64,000 nucleotides of DNA from Saturnia japonica (taxonomy: Eukaryota > Arthropoda > Insecta > Lepidoptera > Saturniidae), in contig CM065312.1 of assembly GCA_033032175.1 (NCBI GenBank), forward strand, positions 2,170,001 through 2,234,000, written 5' to 3'. Below, piece by piece: positions 24,601-31,698 of the stretch. Positions within the stretch are counted from its first letter, which is position 1. Every line of letters begins with the position of its first letter. Made by a program: the position numbers and the translations under genes. The notes beneath the pieces were generated by a model that made no database searches, was not told the origin of the DNA, and saw only the letters and a program-made list of their open reading frames with translations.

Positions 24601-27600
24601 CCCTAACCTAAGACACGAAAAACAACTGTTCTGTCGCCAACAAGATTTAACTTGCATCGTGTGAATAATTTTATTATTATAAGCAGCTCTTTTAGAAGCT
24701 ACCATTTTGCGCATTAACTAACAGGTAGAATCTAGTTACCTATTAATTTATTTTTATGTCACGACACGGACGGTGGCAAACAAGCGTGCAGTCCGCCTGA
24801 TGACACCTCCACCTTACCACTCCCACCAATATGTAGTACCAGAGGCTAGTAAACTAGATCAACGCTTTCAAACTATCCTAGTTCTAAGGCTTGCCGGTTT
24901 TCTCAAACATTTTATTATGCTCTAATCATAACGAGTACTGAGTTACATTTCTTGTATGACTATTGGCAGACTTTTTGTTTTACTAGCCTCTGGTACTAGA
25001 TTTCCAATTTCGAATATTATATTATATAAAGCAGTTTCTGTTATCGCTTTGCTGTTGTAAAATACGTAATTAGGGAGTCGGTCGGTAGATAGAAGCGTGT
25101 GTGGCGGCTTAATATTTGATTGTAACCTCTTTCTGTAAATATGAACAGATTGTTGTGCCGCCTCTGCCTGGTAAGGCGTTAAAGCGACGGCTACCGTTCC
25201 GCGGCGACGATGGCATCTTTGAAGAGGAGTTTATTGAAGACCGTAGAAAAGGTATAACTCAATTGTATTAAAAAAAAGTTTCCTGTTTCTATTAGCTGCA
25301 GTGTTGCCAACTGCATAATCTATATTGTTACAACCCGATTAAAAAGATAGAAAAATCCTGTTCCCGAAATATCTCGAAGCAACTAGAAATTTCTCAAGAC
25401 ATCGAAATAATGTTCGCGTCGTAAACAACCGCGGCGCATGTTTCTGTAAACATCGCAGTTTACACACACACGTATAGGGCTTATCGTCTCGATTACGTCA
25501 TCGAGTAGGCATTGAAAGTAAACATCTATGAAAAGTTCACGACGCTTCACGATGTTTCTGCGGTTGTTTAGTGTAGGTATGTATATAAGCGACTCAGGCA
25601 CGACGCCGAGGCAGTTCAGTTTTGAATTACAAATCGATAAAAGAAAGTGAAACCAATATGTAGTAAATAACAGTGTTGTGAGTTCGCGTAATTTGTAACT
25701 GTGTGGAATTCAAATAAATCTTCTTCACGTCAATCATCAGCATATTTAATACCCACGGGGTTAACAATATATTAATACGTGAAGCAAAAGTTTTCGGTAC
25801 TATTTTAAGCGTATTGCGTGCACGGATGACTGAGATTTAGCATGGTTAAAGTTTATATGGAGAAGGAGTGGAGAAAGCTAAAATTTATCCGTAATATCTG
25901 TTACTAATTTTTTAAATTAAATAAATTAATGCTGTGAATCCTAACCCGACAGTGCCATTGAACTTAGACCCCCCAAAATATTGACATTGTCACTCAACGA
26001 AACGTGACAGCAAGTGATGTAGATAATACTTCTTATTGTTTATGAATACTGTAAATGTCAAACAGAAAATAGTCTATGATCAAAAAGTCGCTGGTCGAAT
26101 TTCAACCTTAGGGCGATCGCTAGTACAAGTAAATCCGTCAAAGTAAGCTACATTTTTATCTCTAAAAATTTAAATACACTTGGAAATATCTACAAACGTG
26201 TAAAGTTTTTAATGAGGGTGAAAAAATAATGCAGTGGAATTATTGTTTTTTAAATATATTTTAATAACATATCTCTGATCTTCATAGCTTCCGTGATTAA
26301 TCGCTTATAGCTTTCTTTAAAAAAAAATCTATTTACCGGGATAGTCTCCACTCGAGAACTGTTTACCCAAAGGAGGTGAATATAATCACTTTAATTTTAT
26401 TTATTATAAGTAGCATGGTAAAGTGACTGCTGTTGTGCCTCATGGTAAGCACAATACAATCCAAAAACAGTGGTAACCACCGTATGATCGGTAATCCATT
26501 GCCGGTCGTCGGTCTCTAGCTGGCCTGCATAAATATCTCTCTTCACGTTAAGCTTCGTAAGAAGGATAAAACACACTGGCCAGGAGATGATTCCACAGCT
26601 TCATACCGGTCTTTCAAGCCTTTGGGGGCGTTCAAGTATTACGTAACGTAATTTTTGAAGATTTTTAAGCCTACCCCCCTCCACTCCCCCATGTAACGCG
26701 CCGTAACATTTTTCTGTACCCCATCGCCCTTCTAAAATGTTACGTATTACTCAAGTCAGCATGAAAGCTTTTATAGGCCAAGAACAGCTGATGATACAAA
26801 TTTCCCTGTTTTGAGGACATTACAGTATGAACTCACTTTAAAAACACTAACTGCAGCAATATAGTCGAGGATTTCTCCGTAAAAAAACGAAGAGGGTTGC
26901 CAACTTCGGAGAACAAAATGAAAATGATGTAAAATACAATCGAGGGATTCCCTGTAAAACATAAATGAAAAGGGTTGTGATCTTGGAAAATTTTAGTTGC
27001 CTAGTTTTTTATTTAAATTAAAAATAAAACAATATTACTAAACGCGTTGTTCGAAAACCCCCTCCCATCCTTGTAACGCATCTTAACGTTTTACAAGATC
27101 CCCTTCCCCAAATTGCGTTCCGAAATACTTGAACGCCCCCTTTCGACTGCTGAATATACATAGCTGATTTCAAAACGCGACAATCCACAAGAGAGTCACT
27201 GTGACGGATTTACATCATGTGTATGGTGGTCGCGACCCACTCGGATATACAACCATTCGACCCCTCTTGATTAATGATAACACACGGCAGATCTCGGAAC
27301 GCGAGATGCCTAATCGTGCTGCTATGGCGCGATCCAGTCCGAAACAATTGTCGTGTCCTGGGACCCGGAAATGTAATCTATATAAATACAAGACAAATTT
27401 TAGCAAAAAAGAAAACCAACTTCGATGATTTTAAGGAGTTTCTTGGTGTATCTTAGAAATCGAAGGTCCAATGCCGATGAAATTAAAATGGGATCACTCT
27501 TGAGGTATCCCCTATCCAACAAAAAAATAATCATCCAAATCGGTTCATAAACAAAGAAGTTATGGCTGAACATCCATAAAAAATAGTAACCTCGGTTTTT

Positions 27601-28265
27601 TTTTTGTTTTTTTTAAATTATAGAGATATGCCGTTGTGCGCGCATCACGCGAATACCACTGGGTAGATTTTGATCATTTTTCTTGTTTTGTTTTACTCCT
27701 TAGACTAGCAACCGCATGCGAATTCGTTCGCGTTAATCTATACCTAATATTATAATCTCCACGACAAGAAACCACATCGCTGAACGCGTAGTTCTTATGA
27801 ATTTTCATAACTTTGTATTGTATGAACATATCGTGATCATTTTTCTTATTGATAAGGACCAAGTGTCTAAGGAGTAAAACTAAAAAGAATTGATCAAAAT
27901 TTGTCCAGTAGTTTTTGAGTGATACGCGCACAACCGCGAACCACAATCTTTTTATTAATATAGATGCTTTATCCTTATAAAAAATATATCATAATATATC
28001 TTCACTCAATAAACTGTTAATTAAGTTATTATATAAAAGTATGATTTTTACAAACACTACGCGTTCAGCGACGTGTTTACACCGCAGACGACGTCGTGGG
28101 TATCAGCTAATGTTACATAAAATGTTAATAATTTCAGGTTTGGAAGTATTTATAAACAAGATAGCCGGTCACCCGCTAGCGCAGAACGAACGATGTCTTC
28201 ACATGTTCTTACAGGAGCCGACAATCGACAGGAGCTACGTGCCTGGCAAGATAAGGAATACATAA
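6427..28265 (+). CDS. SNX3: Sorting nexin 3 (SNX3), complete, four coding exons
   Basis: SNX3 is a small PX-domain protein that binds PI3P on early endosomes and works with retromer to recycle cargo such as Wntless. Exons: 6427-6600, 7587-7682, 25149-25251 and 28138-28265. Phases agree at every junction and the product is 166 aa, close to the ~162 aa of animal SNX3. Exon 1 carries PANFLEIDVVNPVT and RYTDYEVRMR; exon 2 TNLPVFKVK and the PI3P-binding RRRYSDFEWLRTEL; exon 3 VVPPLPGKALKRRLPFRGDD; exon 4 GLEVFINKIAGHPLAQNER and LQEPTIDRSYVPGKIR then TAA. An alternative ATG three bases on (6430) is equally possible. Intron 2 is 17,466 bp because of nested transposable elements; intron 3 carries a solo LTR. 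The gene converges with PDE10A. Confidence 0.93.
7587..7682 (+). CDS. SNX3: SNX3 exon 2, PX phosphoinositide-binding segment
   Basis: Acceptor ttacag ends at 7586; 32 codons; donor GTGAGA at 7683. Contains RRRYSDF, whose Arg and Tyr contact PI3P in PX domains. Confidence 0.92.
7683..8990. other. SNX3 intron 2, 5' part without recognised element
   Basis: AT-rich intronic DNA with poly-T/poly-A runs; nothing else supported. Confidence 0.4.
9000..9190. repeat. Short interspersed repeat of a type common in Lepidoptera
   Basis: Contains the 'catgaaatttggcacacaga' and 'tttataacctggatcaac' blocks and ends 'cgaagtcgcgggcagatgct'. I recognise this arrangement from repeats widespread in butterfly and moth genomes. 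No coding capacity. Boundaries approximate. Confidence 0.5.
9820..9990. repeat. Retroelement-tail-like repeat fragment
   Basis: 'gggtgtacacctctgccaac' followed by 'gatacaggcgtgatagtatg' and 'aattcatcacaggtttgaag' resembles 3' tails of lepidopteran retroposons. No second full copy in the window, so the assignment is tentative. Confidence 0.35.
10250..11085 (-). mobile_element. LINE fragment, reverse transcriptase C-terminal part, minus strand
   Basis: On the minus strand, 10649-10350 encodes RREIADVSYLLCILNGLIDC and NLRVPAASFRNP...YRQNSYFIRVSSSMN. Further upstream (to about 11080) another frame reads HLEYASQVWNPNYNIYI and then RIENIQKRFLRF, the conserved region between the RT thumb and C-terminus of non-LTR retrotransposons (Jockey/CR1 group). 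Reading frames are broken and no RT catalytic FADD is present, so this is a dead 3' fragment in SNX3 intron 2. Confidence 0.68.
11086..12420. other. SNX3 intron 2 spacer with degenerate repeat pieces
   Basis: Around 11105-11215 there is a block ('atctcataaggtttaaccag', 'gcgcccgaa') also found inside the family B repeat at 12600-12660. Around 12075-12140 there is another retroposon-like stretch. No gene seen. Confidence 0.4.
12421..13110 (+). repeat. Dispersed repeat family B, long copy
   Basis: Starts with an 'actagctgtgctcgtggctt' head. From 12700 to about 13090 it aligns closely with 39697-40100: 'gtgaaagtcccgtc', 'caaccgtttcggag', 'cccggaacaaacagacagat', 'aaatatcgtatatactttca'. No convincing ORF. 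Non-coding repeats of this type, with a conserved head and an AT-rich tail ending 'tatagat', are frequent in Lepidoptera. It lies immediately upstream of the CR1-like LINE. Confidence 0.7.
13270..15482 (+). mobile_element. 5'-truncated CR1-clade non-LTR retrotransposon (LINE)
   Basis: A 2.2-kb element in SNX3 intron 2, sense to the gene. It begins inside the linker between endonuclease and reverse transcriptase (no endonuclease present) and ends after the ORF2 stop in an (AAT)n microsatellite at 15457-15476, the short tandem 3' end that CR1-type elements have instead of poly(A). The 5' edge is approximate. The reading frame is nearly intact (see the separate ORF entry), so this is a relatively young dead-on-arrival copy. 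Confidence 0.85.
13289..15432 (+). pseudogene. CR1-like reverse transcriptase ORF, one frameshift
   Basis: Frame 1 (13289-14794) carries the RT motifs in order: SGPDDIP, NYRPISLTSVL, EQHGFIPKRSATTNLL, YLDYEKAFDRVPL, SGVPQGLVLGPLLF and the catalytic FADDTKFF. The second frame (from about 14761 to 15432) continues with YLGGEQLTAVETQRDLGVTV and the CR1-type C-terminal domain (RRATKMVYAMRNLPYEQRL, EHRRQRGRLIETYKIL), ending in TAG. The join needs a single-position frameshift near 14780. RT of this class copies its own RNA onto a nicked target site. The endonuclease domain is missing, so the copy cannot be autonomous. Confidence 0.85.
15483..16333. other. SNX3 intron 2 spacer between LINE and BEL/Pao element
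   Basis: No gene or clear element seen; contains two 'gatggcg' stretches near 16085 and 16145 of no evident meaning. Confidence 0.4.
16334..16338. repeat. Target site duplication AGATT, left of BEL/Pao
   Basis: AGATT directly before the left LTR; the identical AGATT follows the right LTR at 24643-24647. A 5-bp duplication fits LTR retrotransposon integration. Confidence 0.85.
16339..17211 (-). repeat. 3' LTR of the BEL/Pao element (left copy)
   Basis: 873 bp, nearly identical to 23770-24642. As the element is on the minus strand this is its 3' LTR. Minus-strand ends are TGTTGGCGAC and GTACCCAACA. Confidence 0.92.
17212..17222 (-). promoter_or_regulatory. Polypurine tract of the BEL/Pao element
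   Basis: Minus strand GAGGGGGAGGA immediately before the 3' LTR; it would prime plus-strand DNA synthesis. Confidence 0.75.
17244..20759 (-). pseudogene. BEL/Pao pol: RT, RNase H and integrase, two in-frame TAG stops
   Basis: Open in a single minus-strand frame except for TAG codons at 18858-18860 and 18525-18527. RT: LVFDAAAKSGGKSLNDLL, VVEDIKEMFLQIRI, then the catalytic NNYMDDYLQSF. RNase H: HAFTDASETAYACAVYY and VYWTDSSTVLSWI, with ADDATRG. After the first stop a Lys/Arg-rich connector runs into the integrase: HHCC zinc motif (HYHVAFNHGNH...CQWCK), catalytic Asp in TAVDHFGP, Asp in YSDNGINFVG and Glu in GGAWECLVRS, then a C-terminal domain with FWSRWLKEYLPTLL. Stop at 17244. Its upstream end is cut off from gag by the nested insertion. 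Confidence 0.9.
20760..21748. mobile_element. 989-bp foldback / long-TIR element nested in BEL/Pao pol
   Basis: The left arm (20760-21073) and right arm (21402-21748) are reverse complements, from 'taccttattattgttttggt' through 'gcatgcgcagttagga' to 'ccaggttctagtttagcaa'. The right arm is about 30 bp longer because of an extra AT-rich repeat near its tip. Ends are GTTAT...ATAAC. ATT precedes (20757-20759) and follows (21749-21751), a 3-bp target duplication. There is no transposase ORF; the 328-bp centre holds a 36-bp direct repeat. Removing 992 bp (element plus one ATT) puts gag and pol in one frame, which confirms the borders. Superfamily unknown. Confidence 0.88.
21211..21319. repeat. Direct repeat of 36 bp in the foldback element loop
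   Basis: The unit at 21211-21246 recurs identically at 21284-21319 (start-to-start 73 bp), beginning 'ttattgtacggcagaccttt'. Confidence 0.9.
21749..23731 (-). CDS. BEL/Pao gag and protease part of the polyprotein (interrupted at its 3' end)
   Basis: ATG at 23731, only 18 bp beyond the primer binding site; 661 codons to the point of insertion. The N-terminus is charged (coiled-coil-like, EAQAATTVARLRLELIQ), followed by a capsid-like region (HKLPLFDGDTREWMAFKAVY) and two zinc knuckles (CPHCYEGHYLLEC and CYKCLSGRHRKETC), which package RNA. The protease shows the aspartic active site as ALLDEGSTVTLLD, with a following LLIGQDNWEL. The frame runs on into the nested element and ends in foreign sequence at 21581; without the insertion it would continue into pol. 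Confidence 0.88.
23750..23767 (-). promoter_or_regulatory. Primer binding site, tRNA-Tyr type
   Basis: The plus strand reads ATCCGGCTCGAAGGACCA, identical to the 3' end of animal tRNA-Tyr with CCA (acceptor strand TCGAAGG, discriminator A). It lies two bases inside the 5' LTR, so the element's RNA would anneal this tRNA to start reverse transcription. The tRNA identity comes from memory of tRNA-Tyr, whose 5' end is CCTTCGA. Confidence 0.8.
23770..24642 (-). repeat. 5' LTR of the BEL/Pao element (right copy)
   Basis: 873 bp, TGTTG...CAACA. Differs from the other LTR mainly by scattered single substitutions, two extra G in a G run near 23810 and a missing AC near 24445. Confidence 0.92.
24643..24647. 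repeat. Target site duplication AGATT, right of BEL/Pao
   Basis: Matches 16334-16338. Confidence 0.85.
24834..24998. repeat. Short inverted-repeat element (hairpin)
   Basis: TAGTACCAGAGGCTAGTAAA at 24834-24853 is the exact reverse complement of 24979-24998. The 125-bp interior has no ORF. Probably a MITE-like remnant 150 bp upstream of SNX3 exon 3; no clear target duplication. Confidence 0.6.
25149..25251 (+). CDS. SNX3: SNX3 exon 3, PX proline-rich loop
   Basis: Acceptor gaacag ends at 25148; donor GTATAA at 25252; 34 codons plus one base. Encodes VVPPLPGK and the basic KRRLPFRGDD stretch. Confidence 0.92.
25326..25766 (+). mobile_element. Solo LTR, Ty3/gypsy-like, in SNX3 intron 3
   Basis: 441 bp beginning TGTTACAACCC and ending GGGGTTAACA, flanked by ATAT on both sides (25322-25325 and 25767-25770), a 4-bp duplication as made by Ty3/gypsy integrases. 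Inside, in the gene's sense direction, are a TATA box (TATATAAG at 25582-25589), an initiator-like TTCAGT (25615-25620) and AATAAA (25713-25718): the U3-R-U5 order of an LTR. There is no internal region, so it arose by LTR-LTR recombination. It begins 75 bp after the SNX3 exon 3 donor. Confidence 0.78.
25840..26136 (-). repeat. Dispersed repeat family B, minus-strand copy
   Basis: Reverse complement of 39418-39690: shared 'gtgccattgaacttagaccc', 'ccaaaatattgac' and 'gctggtcgaatttc'. Located in SNX3 intron 3. Confidence 0.65.
26624..27140. mobile_element. Non-autonomous TIR DNA element, 517 bp, copy 2
   Basis: Starts GGGGGCGTTCAAGTATTACG and ends with its complement; flanked by TTT on both sides (26621-26623 and 27141-27143). 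It aligns along its length with 1314-1808, including 'gaacagctgatgat', 'gggttgccaactt' and 'acgcgttgttcgaa'. No transposase. Confidence 0.78.
27430..27600. repeat. Dispersed repeat family C, copy 1
   Basis: Shares 'ttgaggtatcccctatccaa' and 'caatgccgatgaaatt'-like blocks with 33985-34150 and, inverted, with 52805-52990. Confidence 0.6.
27615..27965. repeat. Two family A repeats in inverted orientation
   Basis: 27615-27705 is the reverse complement of family A, and 27820-27965 is a direct copy ('ctaaggagtaaaac', 'gatcaaaat', 'ccagtagtttttg', 'cgcacaac'), so the whole ~350 bp forms an imperfect long inverted repeat between SNX3 exons 3 and 4. Confidence 0.6.
28138..28265 (+). CDS. SNX3: SNX3 exon 4, C-terminus
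   Basis: Acceptor atttcag ends at 28137; reads EVFINKIAGHPLAQNERCLH to the stop TAA at 28263-28265. Confidence 0.92.
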
Positions 28266-28358
28266 TAGAACTAACGTGACACCGCCATACACAGCCTTGT
28301 GTATAAGGTATAATTCTCGTGTCCGGCGAAATGAAGACTAAAGAAAAACTCTATTCAC

Positions 28359-28364
28359 AATAAA
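28359..28364 (+). terminator. Candidate SNX3 poly(A) signal (AATAAA)
   Basis: AATAAA 94 bp after the SNX3 stop codon. Confidence 0.5.
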
Positions 28365-28365
28365 A

Positions 28366-31300
28366 CAAAATATTATTTTTATATTATCAGATCCAAACTT
28401 GTAAACTTATCAAAACTTATCCAGAAAGCGATTAAATAAAAAAAAAACAATAGATCCGACCACAATATTGATTAGTTTTTTCCATTATTTTCATTGTAAA
28501 TACTACTACTGTTTAAATATGATTTTCAAGACTGAGATTCTGTGAAAAATAATTAAAATGACCTATTAAAATTATCTAAATTATGAAATGTTTAAGATAT
28601 TTTTTATTTTATTTTAATAATCGATATTTGTTTTTTTCTTCGAATTATTTATTAGTGGATCGGTCGGGTTTGCTTAAAACCCGTGTATGGTCTTTGATTC
28701 ACTCTCTCGAGATATCAGTTATCAAAGCATCAACACAAATATGTTATTATATTTTAATTACACTCAGTTTTTCATATGGAAATATCACAATAATTCGAAA
28801 TCTATTTAACATGGCTGTATAAAAAGGGATGTCTGGGTGGATCGTGCCCAGTTAGAGATGTTGCAATTATGAACGTCAAAACACTACCACCGGTTCGGAA
28901 AACATCGTCATCGAGAAGAACTGGCTAGAAATTCGATTGGGTTTATCCTCTTTTCTTTTCAACTGTGCAAGTAATATTTACAGTTAATTTAATAATATTA
29001 ATTTATTTAGTGGATTCACAAGAAGTTATAAAAAGGGCCATAATTACTAGAGATAGCACCAAATAATAAAAAAAGGTCATAAACGCTATAGCTAGCACCA
29101 AAACATCTATATTAATCGGAAATCATATTGAAATCGGTGTTTTCTGATATGGACCATCTGTATGCCCAGTGCCCACCTTGAGATATTATTGGGCTTTGGC
29201 TCCATTGGTCATTGTTTTAAGGTCCAAGCACATAGGCAGATAAGGCCAGCACGGAGCCTATAGCAATATGTGAGCAAAGTGGAAAAGGTACTTACATAAA
29301 AATGGTCTTCCATCTGGAATCGCGGGTCAAAACTTTTCTCGATTTAATGTTAGCTAATTTTGTTATACGATTAAAAAACGGTAACTCTATTGGGAGTTTT
29401 ACGGATATTTTATTTTTATTTAATTTTATTTTATTTGCTAATTCTGCTTTTAGAGCTAATTAGGCCAAGGGCAAGCCTCTGGAAAATAACCCTTCATACG
29501 CCAATGTTATTTAGATGATAATATTAAACGCATGGAGATTATCGTAGACAGCACAGCATTCCACAGCTAGTAATTATGTTTTTTAACATTAAAAAAGAAC
29601 TATTATAACACCTATTTTTGTCCTACATATATTTAATATAATGGCAACAATTGATTTTTTTTTTAAATCTATTATAGTTTGTTTTTTGAGTATGGCAATG
29701 TTTTTACGACGTCATTTTATGAAATTGGATGAGTAACAATATCAATAATAATAGTAATATGAAGATAAAAGAATATAAAATTAAATTGTTTTAATAATAG
29801 CTATATGAATGTAATGGATAAAAAAAACGTTTGTTTATGTTTTGTGATAATACAACTTGATTTACGTGAATTGCCATTTCTTTCAATGAAAATATATTAC
29901 ATTACTAATTTTTAATCTCATTATTTCTATGTTAGTTTTTGTTATATTTTTTCGTATAGGGTATTCATATTTATTGTGTACGTAATCATTGGGTGAGTGT
30001 TGACGGATCGTTGTTAAATTATGTTCTGCTTTCGAATTATTATCGTCAATAAAGTTTCAATTGAACCATCACGTCAAGGTTAACATGTTCTTAACATGTT
30101 CTTATAATTATTTTTATCATTGTAGTCAGTTGTATCAGTATAACAAATTTCGACTCGATCAGATACGTGGAAGATGCTCACATCCATTCGTCAACAAAAG
30201 AGCTGATGATAATCTTTAGATTTTCCTTAGCTAAGAACAATTTCAAGAAAAGAAAAAAAAACAAAATCTGTTCAGCCGTATGAGATCTACGATGCACAGA
30301 CAGACAGAAAGTTGTAACATAATTTAATAATGTCAGTCAAAACAAAAAAATTCACGGCAGAAAATTTATCATAATTCGTGTGGTGTGTATGAACGATAAT
30401 AATCTTAATTATTTTAGTTTGATAAATAATTATCGGTGTCGAAGTTCAATTTTACATTGAACTGTTAAGGTGACTTGGAGCCATTGCAATAAATACGCTA
30501 TATTTAATAAAATGTCCGTAAATGTATTTAAAAATTAATAAAAACTCGAGATCGGTAATACACTGTATGCTATTTTACTCAGTTTTTTTTTGTCGTGTTA
30601 ATGTATTTATTTGGAATAAATTTTGCATGAATATTTAATTTTTTAAATCTTTTAAATTTATTTCTAAATATAAGAAATATGGCGGGCCTTTTTTTTTCAA
30701 TTGCTTTAGTGAAATTTATTCAATTTAGATTTTTTGTTCGTATTATCGATCTCTTAAAAATATTTATGTGGTACCCATTTTTGACGTATTCTATAAAGTA
30801 AGATATACAAATTTTTTTTTGTAACTGTAAATACGGTGGCAAGTATCACCCCACTACCTTTGAAATTTTATATCTTCAGTTGGGTTTTGAAAAAACTATC
30901 TATTCGCTCGACTTAACCAAGCATTACGTTCATTATTTTATAAATACTTAACACTCTGTATAAGTAAAAAGGGTTTTATTATCCTATTTATAAAAGAACA
31001 TTTGAAATATTTAACTTTATTATCGGCTGGTTAAGTTTCACTAAATTGTATCGAATTGTGGGTATATTATTATTATTAATATAATATGTTAAATAACTTT
31101 ATTATCGATTGTAATAGGATAAAAATAATAAATTTGCTATCATGTCACTTTCGATGTTATTATTTTTATGCAATAACCTCTTTAACACCGTTGTGATTTG
31201 AAACTCGATAAAAGAGACAAAGCTACAAACCCATTACATAGGATTTAGTCGGTGCGAGAAAGAAATAGAATAAATTATACATGATTAATGCAAATTCTGA

Positions 31301-31568
31301 TTTTCACCATTATGATCATAGTCGAATTGGCTTATCAGTGTGACAACCAGTCTTGTACGCACTGTTGTGTTGTACAATACGAGTAGTCGATAGTTCGATC
31401 CCATTGATTTAGGATCTGTAAAAAGTTATTTTTCTGTTTTCTGAAAGTTTCACTTTTACCCCGTGTGACCCTTCACATGTTTTTTTATAAGCCATATTCT
31501 TTAAGTTGGAATTAAAATGAATACGAGTCAATAAAATGAAATAAAATTTATAAACAATATAAGTATTT
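28366..31568. other. Convergent intergenic region between SNX3 and PDE10A
   Basis: AT-rich and gene-free. It holds a LINE 3' UTR fragment at 28865-29025 and a small tandem duplication at about 29030-29105 ('gctagcaccaaa'-type unit, ~43 bp). The rest (29106-31568) shows only homopolymer runs. Confidence 0.5.
28865..29025 (-). repeat. LINE 3' UTR fragment, family D
   Basis: 'atgaacgtcaaaacactacc', 'ccggttcgg' and 'cgagaagaac' recur at 34420-34570, where they lie next to RT coding sequence on the minus strand. Probably a 5'-truncated copy of that LINE. Confidence 0.55.
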
Positions 31569-31698
31569 TTACGTATCACTATCGTACTTTGGTTTGATCA
31601 TGAATTTGCTCGATCCGGCGTTCGGTATCGAGTCATCTTGCCGCCATAGCTTCTGTCCCCTGATCTCTATTTCCTCGTGCCATGCCTCTTGAGTTTTC
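31569..31698 (-). CDS. PDE10A: PDE10A exon 14, C-terminus
   Basis: 130 bp, acceptor tttaaag; encodes KTQEAWHEEIEIRGQKLWRQ and a 22-residue tail to TAA at 31569-31571. No AATAAA is obvious just downstream. Confidence 0.8.

Larger units (their letters stand above)
16339..24642 (-). mobile_element. Full-length BEL/Pao LTR retrotransposon, antisense in SNX3 intron 2
   Basis: 8,304 bp with two 873-bp LTRs (TGTTG...CAACA), AGATT target duplications, a tRNA-Tyr-type primer binding site, a polypurine tract, and gag-protease-RT-RNase H-integrase in one frame on the minus strand. The domain order (protease, RT, RNase H, integrase) with the YMDD RT and the D-D-E integrase followed by a BEL/Pao-type C-terminal region identifies the superfamily. 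By eye the LTRs differ by about eight substitutions and two 2-bp indels, so insertion is recent. The element is disabled by a 989-bp nested insertion and two in-frame TAG codons in pol. Confidence 0.92.
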
